64,000 nt of DNA from Cacajao melanocephalus. Its lineage: Eukaryota > Chordata > Mammalia > Primates > Pitheciidae. Positions 12,821-26,910 of this stretch are shown here, piece by piece. The notes under the pieces are model-generated. The model was given only the letters and a program-made list of their open reading frames with translations, made no database searches and was not told where the DNA came from. The stretch lies in contig CAUYLG010038486.1 of NCBI GenBank assembly GCA_963573385.1, positions 62,001-126,000 of the forward strand, in the 5' to 3' direction. A program made the translations under genes and the position numbers. Position 1 is the stretch's first letter; each line of letters begins with the position of its first letter.

Positions 12821-12936
12821 TCACTTGAGTGTCTGAATGGTCTCTAGGTGCTGTGTGGCCCGCTGCAGCTCTCTGTTGAGTTGCGTAGTGTTGACTAACA
12901 TGGAATTGGACAGTCTAGCAAAGCTGCCTCCACCCC
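12821..12936 (-). pseudogene. Candidate C-terminal coding remnant, unrecognised
   Basis: On the minus strand, about 37 codons read through a plausible amphipathic, glutamine/leucine-rich helix (…TTQLNRELQRATQHLE…) to a TGA at 12821-12823. The stretch has several CpGs in an otherwise CpG-poor region. A possible acceptor AG precedes it at 12937-12938 (TTACAG), but without a good pyrimidine tract. Upstream, the same frame runs into Alu-derived sequence (open to an ATG at 13084), so that part is not coding evidence. It may be the tail of an old retrocopy, a real 3' exon or chance. I do not recognise the family. Confidence 0.22.
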
Positions 12937-12947
12937 TGTAACCTGAC

Positions 12948-13083
12948 TTTTCAAGTTTGGATTCTGATTGATTACTTTTTTCTCTTTTTTTTTTTTTTTT
13001 TTGAGATGGAGTCTCGCTCTTGTGGCCAGGCTGGAATTTCAAGTTGGGATTCCACTGACCTCCTCTATTGATTGATTGAGCCA
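12948..13083 (-). repeat. Extra Alu 3'-end fragment with duplicated flank
   Basis: T18 (12985-13002) is followed by about 33 bp of the start of an antisense Alu, which then stops. The next bases (13037-13052) repeat the left flank (12949-12964), sharing 'tttcaagtt.ggattc'. A normal antisense Alu begins at 13084 without its own T-run. This fits either a severely 5'-truncated Alu with its target-site duplication or a tandem duplication of flank plus Alu head. Confidence 0.65.
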
Positions 13084-13372
<289 letters not shown>

Positions 13373-15650
13373 TCTCTCTTTTTAAGGCCTGATACCTCCC
13401 TTCCTTAGACTGCAGGAACTCTCAGATCAAAATCAGCAATTATTAACATAATTAATATAGCACCATTGAGATAGGTAAGGGAAGAAACAATAGTTTACTT
13501 TTTTATAGAATATATACAAGTCTATAATTCTCTACCTTCTGATTATTTTTGTGGTCTTTAAACTGTAAAAGAGCTGCATTAGTTTATTATCCATATAAAT
13601 ACAGATCCAGTTAAAAATATATTTTTCCTATATTACTCAAGTATATTGGTTTTCTCTTTTCTGGCCTCAAAGAGTTACCAGGCCAACTAAAAGGGAGAAT
13701 TTGGAGACAAATTAAAGGTGATCAGGTGAAAGTAATGGAGCAATATCTTCTGCAAGCTAGAGATGGTGGGGAAAGAAGAAATTTAAAAAGTGCAGTTTCC
13801 CCTGTTGGCCTTTTAGGTATTGTTCATCTACTTGCTTTTACTTTCTTTAATTTTTACCTACTTCAAAAGTTCTTCTTCAGTTGCTTTTGCAAAAGTCTCA
13901 TGTTTCTTTAAATCATATAGTGAAATATACTGAGAATCTTTTACTAATTTCTGCTCACTATATATGTGCAACTATGGTTCGAAGGTGCTAGTAGATAGGA
14001 GATTTAATGGGGAAAAAAAGAACAGCAGGCTGAAAAAAAAAAGAAGCTTTCTTATGTACTTGCTAAGGTGCAACTAAAATTTAATTCCATTTAAAATAAA
14101 GTAAATTCTGAAAAACTCCAGTGTAAAAAAATAAATTCTGTAGCAAGCTACAGAAATCCATTAGCTATATTAGCTTGGAAATCAAGAACTCTAAATAAAG
14201 TTGAGAGTTATGATAAAACTATTCCCCATGACTTAAAATCCCCTATGATTCTATATTGAAAGAGGCAAGTAAGATTCTGGAGAAATACAGTATAGATCAA
14301 AGAGATGGTTTATTGTATATAAAGTAGTTAGATTTTATCTAAGTACTATAAAATATAGTGCACAGGATGCCTGAAGAAAGGTGTAATTGTCTGTAAAGGG
14401 ATAAAACAAGGTAGACTGACAGTGTCCTAAAGATGCTGTGTGAGGAATGTGGGAGTATTTACAATGGTCAAGGAAGAAAGTGTGCTGACACACAGGACAT
14501 ATTTCAATTTTATTCCGGAATTAATTGAACTGTGTTCAACTAGCCATGTTTCATTGATCTTGATATGGAAGCTAATTTCTAAAAATTTAGAAACTTTTCC
14601 CCCTTTCTTCATCTTTGTATTTTTATGTCAGTTACAAAAAGAGTTTGATTTGGAACCTCCCACCAAAACTTTTCTTTCTCTCTCTCTTTTTTTTAAAGCA
14701 CCTACCTTTGGTCGTATCACCCTTTCAGTCCTTTTGGCTGATTTTTGCTTGTGTTTATCTGCAACTCGTTCCATGAATCATCCTATTATCTTGCATGTTG
14801 TTCTATAATCTGCCCACAGTAATCAAACTCTAATCCAAAAAGGCCTCCTGAGCACACAAAGAAATATTTGCAGTGATTTGCAAGGGTGTTCATGCAAACC
14901 AACTCTATTAAATAATAAAATAAGTTGATAATGAAATGGAACACATTGCAATGAATCTGTGATTCAAGGTACAGTCATTTGTCTTGATTTTGTTAAGCCA
15001 TTTTACCTGATATAAATACAACAAAGTAATTTACGTGTTAATTCCTCTCCTTGTTTCTGGATTCTTTCACTTTGGTCAGTAATATTTCAGTATTACAAAT
15101 ATTTTTGGAAATGGCTAATTCTTTAATTTAAATTTAATGGCTTTGGGGAATTTTCTGACTGCTTTCATCCTTTTCATTATCCTTCATTTTATACTTCATT
15201 TTATAGACCTGCAGTTGTTTTTTTTTTTTTAGTTAAGGTAGAGATTGAAAAGGAAAATTATGATTTCCAACTTGCTATAGCAGTCTGAGAGTGGCAGTGG
15301 CCATTTTTATCTTGCTTCATGAAGTACTCAGCCTTGTGGAGTGCTGACATTTAGTCATGTAGATGCTTTTGAAGGGAAGGTTCCATAAATAATCTTGGGA
15401 ATTAAGCTTTGAGAGTGAATCAGGATGGCACAAGCAAAGCATGTGCCAAAGCCCTAGGCTGAAACATATTTTACTCTTAATAGTTGCAGGGTAATAAAGC
15501 AGAGCCGATGACTTAGCGTTAGCTGGGATTAAAGAGCTCACCATGAAGAACAAGAGAGAGAATGCTGAAGTTTCCTTGAATATTTGTTCATACTTCCATC
15601 TACTAGAGGATTGTAGACCGTCTCAATATTGCCTGGAAAGCAGAGTTACC
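13373..15650. other. AT-rich unique DNA, no gene seen
   Basis: No assignable repeat or exon. A-rich runs occur near 14033-14042, and there is a T-run near 15219-15230. The open frame at 14440-14808 has no recognisable domain. Confidence 0.4.
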
Positions 15651-16168
15651 TCTTATGGTAGGCTGAATAGTGTCCAGTGTCACCCCAAAGATGATTACAT
15701 CTTTATTCCTGGAGCCCCATAAGTTGCTAATTTACATGGCAAAATTGAATGGAATGAAGTTTGTATATGAAATTATGATTGCTAATCAGCTGGCATTAAA
15801 ATAAAGGAGGTATTGTAAAGGGGGGGGCTATGAAATCACAAAGGTCCTTAAAAGTGGAAGAAGGCCTTGGAGGGAGAGTCAGTGAGATGGCAGAGTGAGG
15901 ACTTGTGTCAATGTTGCTGTTTTTGAAGATTGAGTAAGGGGCTGTGATGCAAGACTTCTAGCAGACTTCTAGAAGCTGCAGAAGTCAAGAAAGTGAATTC
16001 TTCTCTAAAGCTCCCAGAAAAGATTGCAGCCCTACTGACAACTGATTTTAGCCAATTGAAGATCTATGTGGATTTCTGGCATACAGAATTATAAAATAAT
16101 GAATTTGTATTGTTTTAAGGCACTAAATTTGTGATGAAATTTTACAGCGGTGATAGAAAACTAATACA
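15651..16168 (+). mobile_element. Solitary MLT1-type (ERVL-MaLR) LTR
   Basis: Starts with 'ttatggtaggctgaatagtg' and ends with 'gatagaaaactaataca', as expected for MLT1-type LTRs read in sense. The conserved interior includes 'aaggtccttaaaagtggaag', 'gactgat'-like dyads and a degenerate polyadenylation region near 16090. The 5-bp flanks (ttacc/cttcc) do not match well. Non-coding. Confidence 0.72.
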
Positions 16169-18191
16169 CTTCCTTCAACCTCCACTTTATCTGTTTGGCC
16201 AAATCATCCCTTTCAGCTGAAATTAACATGAATCCACTTGGTATGAGTCACGCACTTACCTTTTAGTTGAAGGGTCTTTTTGGAATTTTCTTTTATTTCT
16301 CTAAAACCTAATTTAACCTCAATAGTATGTTGTAAGGTTAATTACTGATTTGCTTAAATGTGTCAAATTCCTAAAATTCTAATCATTATTATTATTTTGC
16401 CAAGCTGTGGATGGTTCTTCCTACCTTATTTTGTGCAAGATGCTGCTCAAAGTCCTCTAACAGATTAACTTGCATTATTGATTTAAGTTCTCTTTCTATT
16501 TGGCTTTCTTATTTTCATCATCAGAATTAATTATGCATTCTCCTGTTACTTTAATTATTTGCTTGTATTTTTAATATAATACAGCCTGCCTTACATTTTG
16601 TGGAACAAATTAGTCTCCCAGAGCTGCTAATGCTTGTAACACCGCTATGCAGAGAGAAAGACTGAATGTATTGATCAAGCAGTGTTCCACTATGTAAACT
16701 ACTGACCCCCAAATCTTAATAGCTTACAACTAAGAAAGTTTACTTCTCACCTGTGCAAAATGTCCATCAGGGAAATATTTCCTGTAGTTGTGAAAGAAAA
16801 ATCAATGAGCACAGGGAACCACTCCTTACAATGGCTCTTAAAACTGCTGCCTTAAAATGACCCACGCCACATTTGCAAATACTACATTGGCTAAAGAAAA
16901 GTCACTTTACAAAGCCTGTGCACAACAGGCAAAGAAATATCATTCAAGAGGATAGTGAATATTTAGAAATGATAACTTAGTCTTCCACAATTAACTAGCC
17001 TTCTCTGGAATGCTGTATAAGATATGAATGTCTGTGAGAACATGTTAGAAGCACAGTTTGTTTGAGTAATCCGGTGAGGAAAGAAAAAGTGAGCAGGGGA
17101 ACAATGTGCTTCAAAGGTACTTGCTGTGTGGCATTGATGTATTCGTGTTCAGGAAGAGTGAGATACAGGCTGTGGAGGTAGAGAGAGAAAAAAATAAGAC
17201 TTTTTAGCTGTTTCTGTGTATGGCATACTTATGAAAGGGAGAGGTATCCACGGAGAAATTTATAAAGTTGTCCAGGGGAGTTGTTTGGGAACGTACACTG
17301 ATGCTGCACAGAGCTGTTTCAAGGCCTCTGCAATTAGACTACTGTTTATTTGAATGTGTAATATGAAGATACCAAAAATGGGCCTTCACTTATACACATT
17401 TTTCCAGTTTGTTTCTTTTCACTTTCTTAACTGTCATAAAATTGTGAATGTCCGGAGGTTAAAAAATAAAAAGAATCCAAACTGTAAAATTAGTGAATAA
17501 TATGAAATAAAAATGACAAACTTATAGCAGTAATTATACATCAGAAGAGAAGTTTTGTTTTAAAAAAAGAAAAAGATATTGACTCTGATTATGAACACTT
17601 AAGTAGTTAGCAACTTCTATGAGATATAGAAAAAGGAAAAAAATACAGAAAAATTAAAAATAAAAGCATGTGAAAAGAAATACCAAGAAAATGTGAAGTG
17701 AATGTCAATAAAAGAAAAAGTTGAAATCACAAAATTCCACAATAACACAGTCTTCTAAATCCCTGCTCATTGAGACTGTATGCTATAAACTTGATTTTGA
17801 AAAATTATATGCTTATTTAGATTTATTTATCTCATTGTTATTTCATATTATACTTGGGGAAAACAGTGGTAAATTACTACGTTATAATCATATTCAAGAG
17901 GGATGGAATGGGGAGATATGAATTTAAATTTATTACTTGAGTATGGAGGTTTATCTATAATATAGGTGACTAATAACAGAACATTGTGGCATAATATTCA
18001 ATGTATCCAAATAGTACTTTCTTCAAGGTAATTCCCCATTTTCTGCATTTAGAGGAAGCATTGAAAATAATTCTGTTGTTTTTTTTTTTTTGGATGTATT
18101 ACTTGTTTAGAGTATAGCATTCTGAGGAGAGTGTTATTTTTCTTTGTTTTAAACATGTCTAAATATTTCCTTGCATCTCAAAGGAATTAAA

Positions 18192-18230
18192 TCACCTCAC
18201 ACTTTCTTTTTTCACCTCACACTTTCTTTT
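18192..18230. repeat. 20-bp tandem duplication
   Basis: Two perfect copies of tcacctcacactttctttt (18192-18210 and 18212-18230) separated by one T. Confidence 0.9.
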
Positions 18231-18666
18231 ATCATGAGAATGTTTTATTTTTGTATAAAGACTGGCTTCTGTCAAAGTCATGCGAACACAAAACCTTGAC
18301 GCTTTTCAACTACACTGATTCTCAAGCAGCTCTCTGAGAACACTGTTGTACTCAACAAGGATGATCTGAAGTCTATGCTCAGGGTTTACTTTTCATTCAG
18401 GTCTTTGGGGGTATCTTCAAGACCGCTTGCTCACAGGGATTTACAAAAATACCAGTGAAATGAAATTTAGAACAAGAAATAGCCTTGGCTTACTCACAGT
18501 GGCAATGAAATAAACAATTCATCGTGAGGCATTCGAAGGAAAAGACAATAAATAGAAGATTGACTAGCTGTAGCCCTTTGGTCCTTTCAGGGTCTTTTCA
18601 TTTTGAGATCTGCAAATTTTTCACATGACGGAATTTAAATAAGAGTATACAAGAGAGGGGTGTATT

Positions 18667-18708
18667 TGTGTTTGTGTGTGTGCACGTGTGTGTGTTTGTG
18701 TGTGTGTG
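18667..18708. repeat. Interrupted (TG)n microsatellite
   Basis: TG-rich run broken by TTTG and CACG interruptions, which usually lowers instability. Confidence 0.9.
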
Positions 18709-19009
18709 ACTGAAACAAACAGCTAAAAGCAGTTGGGTTGTATAATTTTAAGAAAAAGGATTTTATAGCGTGTAAAGTTAAGAAAGCTATCTGATTCTAT
18801 TTAGCTTTTTAAAATTTTCCAATCACTTACTACTCACTATCTTTGTAAACTCAGTGTCTTTACTTGTAAAAGGGGGGAAACAGAAGACCCTAACTAAAAC
18901 AGTTATTATGATAATTAATTAAAATAACATTTCTTAAGTACTTAGTATGTTATATAGCAAACACTCAATGTTTTTAATTGTTGCTATTTTTATAACTTGA
19001 TATTGTTGA

Positions 19010-19330
19010 AAAGTATTTCAGCCATACAGGAAAAGTTCAGGAATAGGAACAGTACAAAGAACACCACCTTTATATAGATTAAATTACTATAAACATTTTC
19101 TATTATTTTAAAAGTAAACTACAGCCCTTTACTACTATATAGTTCTGTGTATTTCCTAGGAATACTATATTATCATATATAATCATGGAACAGTCAAAAA
19201 CTATAAGTGATTTAATAGTGTTAGCTAATCTATGGACTATACTTCAATATTTTCACTTGAGTAATCTCCTTTATTGCGTTTATTTTTGTACCAGTGCAGA
19301 ATGCAGGTCTTGTATTAGCTTGTCTTGTCT
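19010..19330 (-). mobile_element. Old L1M-type 3' UTR fragment
   Basis: Shows the diverged L1M 3'-UTR pattern: 'aaaagttcaggaatag..acagtacaaagaacaccacc', then 'aaagtaaactacag', then 'ctaatctatggactata'. The copy at 24719-25140 follows the same order. Strand is inferred from the orientation of related copies. Confidence 0.45.
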
Positions 19331-19382
19331 ATTTATTTAGTGTTTTCAATTGTAAAACATTACCCCAGCATTTTTTTTCAGT

Positions 19383-19798
19383 CTTTATGACATTATATAC
19401 ATACACCATGGAATGTACATAACCATGAAAAAGTATGAAATTGTGTCCTTTGCAGCAACATGGATGTAGCTGGGGTCTGTTATCCTAAGCAAACTAAGGC
19501 AGAAATAGAAAACCAAATATTGCATGTTCTCACTTACAAGCGAGAGCTAAATCTTGGGTATACAAGGACATAAAGATGGAAACAATATACGCTGGGAACT
19601 CCAAAAGGAGGAAATGGGAGGGAAAGCCAAGGGCTGAAAATCTTCCTATTGAGTACTGTGTTCACTGTCTGAGTGACATGATCAAAAGAAGCCCAAACGT
19701 CAGTACCACACAAGTTTTTCTTTCCTTGTAAGAAAAACTTCATATATGCCTCCTGACTCTAAAATTAAAATGGGAAAAAATAAAAAAAATAAAAATAC
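19383..19798 (+). mobile_element. 5'-truncated L1 3' end (L1MA/L1PB type)
   Basis: Reads in sense through the last part of ORF2 ('atacaccatggaatgtac', 'tgtcctttgcagcaacatgg', 'gcatgttctcacttacaag') and a short 3' UTR ending in an A-rich tail (19765-19798). Confidence 0.82.
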
Positions 19799-20062
19799 AG
19801 TATCTTCTACTTGTATTCTATAAATAATTCCTCAACCTGAGTTTTCTTGATGTTTCCTCATCATTAGATTCACATTATTTCTTTCTTGCTGGAATAATAG
19901 GAGAAGTTGTACACTTCTCAGAAAATCACATTTGAGGGCACATGTCATTCATTTACTTCCATTGGTTATATCAGTTTTGAATACCCCAACAAGGGGATGT
20001 CTGATTTTTGTATAATTTACTACATTTTTGCTTGCAAATAATAAGCAATTTGTGAGAAAGAC

Positions 20063-21602
<1,540 letters not shown>

Positions 21603-21947
21603 ATTTTAGTTTTTTGTGAGATGCTATTTCTTCAGTTTTCTCATGTGGATTTGGGGTGTGTGTGTCTGTGTTCTCTCATGTGTAAATATTTTCACAGAGG
21701 CCCTGAAGCTTCTTCCCTATAATGGGACTTGGGGACATTCCCCCAAACAACAGGACTTTGTTACCAGGGTGTCCATCTGGGTGCCTGCTGATGTGAAAAT
21801 GCTCCCTGGGTTGATCCACAATGTATTTATTCATGAATGTTACAGATGCCTTAGAGTTTAGTTCTCTTAGATGACTGTGGAATTTAAAATAAGAAATCAA
21901 CCTTTATCCTTGGTTTATTGTTTTCCTTTTCTTTATACATATATATA
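21603..21947. other. Unique DNA between repeats
   Basis: Short frames on both strands (21616-21861, 21676-21900) overlap each other and show no domain. No repeat was recognised. Confidence 0.4.
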
Positions 21948-23062
<1,115 letters not shown>

Positions 23063-23362
23063 GTTTTTTATTTGTTTGTTTTGAGACGGAGTCTAGCTCT
23101 TTTGCCAGGCTGGAGTACAGTGGCAGGATCTTGGCTCACTGCAACCACTGCCTTGGGTTCAAGTGATTCTCCTGCCTCAGCCTCCCGAATAGCTAGAACT
23201 ATAGGTGTGTACCACCATCCCCAGTTAATTTTTGTCTTTTTAGGAGAAATAGTGTTTCACCATGTTGACTAGGATGGTCTCAATCTCTTGGCCTCGTGAT
23301 CCACCCGCTTCGGCCTCCCAAAGTGCTGGGATTACAGATGTGAGCCACTGTGCCTGGCCAGC
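23063..23362 (-). mobile_element. Alu
   Basis: Antisense Alu with a T/G-rich tail and small deletions in the right arm. It is flanked by actggtg (23056-23062 and 23363-23369), probably the TSD. Confidence 0.94.
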
Positions 23363-24437
23363 ACTGGTGTTTTGTGTGTACTCACACATCACAGCATGGC
23401 CACAAAAAGAGCAAGTTCCACAGTGTATGAGTGTATGCAGCATCCCTTAGTGTCCTTCGTAACAACTTGTATGTCTCCCCCGATCCAATTTTTTTTAAAA
23501 CATAATTCTGACTCTGGAAATAAGTAGGCACCCTTAAGCTCTGTGTAGACTTGATTTTGCTTTTTCTTAAGTTTGTATGCATCTCTTAATGTGTGTGCTA
23601 ACTTAATTTAGGAACTAGTTTCATACCGATGTTGGAAGCATGCCATTCTTCAAGCGTTTTAAAAATAGGGATATTCTTAAGTATCTCACACTGAGGCACC
23701 CAGCTATAAAGTAACCATAGTCTAGGTAGGTGTACACTGCATTAACAGTTCTTCTGTAAGCTGGAGAAATCGCTGGAGGAGAAATCTGTTCTTAGAACAA
23801 GGCACATGCTGTTGGTTCCAGACATTCTTTTTGCTGAAGGATACAAAAGTGTGTTTAACGGTTGCTGGCCCCACGCCCGCTGTCCAGCCCTATGGAATGT
23901 GCTCTGTCTGGGAGTTACTCCCAGTCATCAAGGCAGTTACTGTGGGGAAGGAAGAAGCCAGCTCTCCAGTTCCTTGACCTGAGCTTTTCCTGCCAAAAGA
24001 AGGAATATGTTTTGAAGATTGGGTTTCCCACCTGGACCCTCCCTACCCTGCCCACCCACTCCTGTGAACTGTCCTGCTTACTGAAGAAGACCCATTTTTC
24101 TTTCTTACAGTTGCTGTTTTTTCATTGCAAGTGATTCACCCTGAATGTAAAGTTAAGAAACAGAGTTTATAAGAAACTTTGTTTGGTAGAGAAGCATCAC
24201 CCTGTTCTCTTGTTAAAAGACATGATATCTGGGTTGATTCCAATATCTGGTTTTTGGCACACGCCATCTTTCTGAAATTGCTTCTCTGTGTTTTATGTAA
24301 GAGGAAGAAAGAAAAAGAAAGTTCTAAAACAAAATGGTCAGCTTCTTCTTTGGAGTTCTATTTGGGCAATTTAAGTGAGGGATACTATTCTACATTCTGT
24401 CTTTTCTCATATCAATAATAATAACTTCTGTCAATTA
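23363..24437. other. Unique DNA, no gene seen
   Basis: The open frame at 23862-24134 (90 codons) is proline- and serine-rich with no recognised domain. No repeat was assigned. Confidence 0.4.
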
Positions 24438-24600
24438 CGATATTTAACTCTCATAATCAACCCATAAAAATGGTATTAGATACCGTTTTGGGCACCATTT
24501 TACAGATGAGGAGACTGAGGCTTGAAGAGGTTAAGAAACTTGCCCTTTAGATCGTATTCCAGTGTAGGTAGCTGACTCCAGAGCTGGATGATCTTCTAAC
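24438..24600 (-). mobile_element. MIR
   Basis: Reversed MIR with the hallmark 'cattttacagatgaggagac', 'ggttaagaaacttgccc' and 'gactccagagctgga' blocks in order. Confidence 0.8.
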
Positions 24601-24718
24601 CCCCTGTAACAGTGCTTTCAAGATCAGTAAGAACTTACTGTGCAAATTAAAATACCCTGGGCCCAAGGAAAACATTTGCTTCTTAGGTAGTGGCTACTTT
24701 GTAATTTCTTTTCTTTTT

Positions 24719-24853
24719 TATTTTGAAAAAGTTGAAACCTGAGAAAAGTTGTAAAAATAATACAGTCAAGACATAGATCCTTTGACTAAATCCATCAGTT
24801 GCTAATATTTTACCATATTAACTTATTTTTCTGTCTTTCTGCATTTGTGTCTG

Positions 24854-24889
<36 letters not shown>

Positions 24890-25140
24890 ATGTGTGTTTG
24901 ATGACCCTTGAAAGTTAGACATTTCATCTCTAAATACTTTAGCAGATATCTTTGAAGAAAAAAGACATTCTACTAAAAAACCTCAATGAAAATCATAATG
25001 CTCAAAAGAATTTTACATTAATACACTGCTATTATCTAAGGCGTTCATGTTCAAATTGCCCCAGTTGTCCCCAAAATGTCCTTTATAGCCACCTCGTTTT
25101 TTGATCCAATTTATCAAAAAGCAAACGTTGCTTTTATAAT
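24719..25140 (-). mobile_element. Old L1M-type 3' UTR fragment
   Basis: Order of blocks: 'gagaaaagttgtaaaaataa', 'gctaatattttaccatatta', a TG repeat, 'ctctaaatactttagcag', 'ccagttgtccccaaaatgtc' and 'ctttatagcc'. The same family is present at 19010-19330. Strand inferred. Confidence 0.5.
24855..24888. repeat. Uninterrupted (TG)17 microsatellite
   Basis: Seventeen pure TG units inside the old L1M fragment, followed by CATGTGTG. Long enough to be polymorphic. Confidence 0.97.
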
Positions 25141-25311
25141 TTGTAATCTTGATCTCATCATGCACATTCTCTTCTCAGACTAGGAACAGTTTTCTTTGGC
25201 TTAACTAGGAGACCAGGGATCTTGCTAGAGTCCAGATTTGAGCTCTGCCCCTCCTGACTAAGCAGCCCCACAATGTCCTTACTTGACACATGCTGTTTTA
25301 TGGGGCGCCAC

Positions 25312-25440
25312 ATCTTCGTTCCTTCTCTCCCCTCTGCTCCACTTTTTTTCCTGACCCTATTCTTCTCCTTCCTTTCTCTTTTTTCTTTTTCATTTCTTTT
25401 TGCCCATTCTCACCTTTCTTCCTCCTTTTCTCTGACCCCC
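25312..25440. repeat. Polypyrimidine tract
   Basis: About 130 bp of C/T-rich sequence on the + strand with few purines. The purine strand carries spurious lysine/glutamate-rich frames (25298-25525). Confidence 0.8.
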
Positions 25441-25653
25441 TAGAACATACGCAAGACTTGTTCTTATGTGTTATAGTTGGAGAAATCTGTGGGGTTGTAG
25501 GTGGGAGCCACCAAACTGGATTCATCCTTGTTTATGAGTTGGGACAGAAACTTGGTGATGGGCCTGAGCTGGTGGTGTACTGGGGACTGATCCAGCTGTG
25601 GACCCCATTGGAGGAGGCTCAGCTGGCCTTGAAACAATGCGAGGCTGAGAGGA

Positions 25654-25731
25654 TATAAGAGTGGCCAGCTCCAATCCAAGGCAGCATCGGCTGTGGAGGA
25701 CAAGGAAGGGGCGGGGTGTGCCAAGATGGCG
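25654..25731 (+). promoter_or_regulatory. Cluster of promoter-like motifs (TATA-like, CCAAT, GC box, YY1-like)
   Basis: Within 78 bp: tataaga (25654-25660), ccaat (25671-25675), GGGGCGGGG (25708-25716) and CCAAGATGGCG (25721-25731). The last matches the YY1 core often found just downstream of transcription starts. No CpG island and no coding exon follows, and the order of the TATA-like and CCAAT motifs is not canonical, so function is inference. Confidence 0.3.
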
Positions 25732-25739
25732 TAGAAATG

Positions 25740-25985
25740 GCACTGTGTTGAATTGGAAAGAAGACAGACTTTAAAGTCCGACAGACAGGTGAAAATAGCA
25801 GGCTTTTACTGACTAGCTGTACGATCTTGGGTAAGTTATTTGACTCTCTAAGTCTTGTGTGCTTCAGCCACGGATGGGAGGAGTGTTATCTACCTTTCAG
25901 CATTGTGTTGAGGATTAGGGATAATGCATGGTAAAGCACAGATCCTGGTACACAATGGTGCTCAGTCAACAGTAGCTGTTAGGTA
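25740..25985 (+). mobile_element. MIR, nearly complete
   Basis: Sense MIR: 'ggaaagaagacagactttaa' leading to 'gactagctgtacgatcttgg', then 'ttgaggattagggataatgc' and 'cctggtacacaatggtgctc'. Confidence 0.8.
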
Positions 25986-26492
25986 GTTACATGGTGTCCC
26001 AGCAAGTGGATGGGGCGTCATGGTGAGGGGAGCCCAGGTAGTTGATGGTTGGAAGTTCATGCAGGTGGCCAACATGAGACTGAGCTGCCAAGGGGTAGAA
26101 GGACCTTAGGAATGCAGGCCAGGGAAAGCTTCCTGTTCCTGGGAGGGAAACCTGTGACTCAGGTTCCAGTGATCAGGAGCAGGGGCCACAGGAACACTCC
26201 ACTTCAAAGGCATGGAGCTTGGCGTCTGGGAGAGAATCGAAGAACCAGAACCAAACTGTCCAATCAAGTTCAAATCAATAGCAAGGGCACTTGCTGCTGA
26301 GTCATCTGGAGTATCTCTTTGTTTTGGGTTAGCGTTAACCCAAATGCTAGTGGTGTGGTGACGATGATAACATTCCAGAGGCTCTTTTCTTCCTGATTCA
26401 AAGTTAGGTAAATTGTCTCCACGTAGGTAATGATGCCCTGATTATGAGCTCAGAGTCCAAACTGCTGGCCTGATCAAGATTCACTCTCCTTT
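25986..26492. other. Unique DNA, no gene seen
   Basis: Moderate GC content. The open frame at 26049-26300 has no recognisable domain. Confidence 0.4.
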
Positions 26493-26910
26493 TGCCTTGG
26501 TCTACTCAGGCTGCCTTAACAAAGTACCATAGACTGGGTGGCTTAAACAGCAGACGTTTATTTCTTATAGCTCTGGAGGCTGAAAGTCTGAGATCAGCAT
26601 GCCAGCATAGTTGAGTTCTTGTGAGTGCCCACTTCCTGACTTGCAGACAGCTGCCTTCTTTCTGTGTACATACAGGGCAAAAAAGGAAGGGGAGGAAGAG
26701 GAAGGGAGAGAGAAAATGAGAGAGAGAGAAGAAAGGGAGAGAAAGAGAGAGCTCTCTAGGCTGTTCTTATAAGGGCACTAATCCCATCATGGGGACCCCA
26801 CCTCATGACCTTATGTAAACCTCCCAGAGCCCCATCTCCACATACTATCACTTTGGGGGTTAGGGATTCAATATATGCATTTCTGGGGGAGACACTTTCA
26901 GTTCATAACA
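26493..26910 (-). mobile_element. MLT1-type (ERVL-MaLR) LTR
   Basis: Antisense MLT1-type LTR: begins near 'ctactcaggctgccttaaca', continues through 'agactgggtggcttaaacag' and 'cactaatcccatcatgggga', and ends 'cagttcataaca'. It carries an internal GA-rich expansion at about 26681-26755. Possible imprecise duplications ctcctt lie at both edges. Confidence 0.8.

Larger units (their letters stand above)
16169..19009. other. AT-rich unique DNA, no gene seen
   Basis: No clear gene. 16690-16760 resembles the 'cttagtggcttaaaacaac' part of old LTR-like repeats but is too diverged to assign. Two small tandem repeats are listed separately. Confidence 0.4.

Noticed and set aside
24640..24680. Possible MER20 fragment ('gtgcaaattaaaataccctg')
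   Set aside because: Only one short block is similar; not enough to call.
25298..25743. Several overlapping frames on both strands
   Set aside because: Generated by the polypyrimidine tract and mutual shadowing; no splice or domain support.
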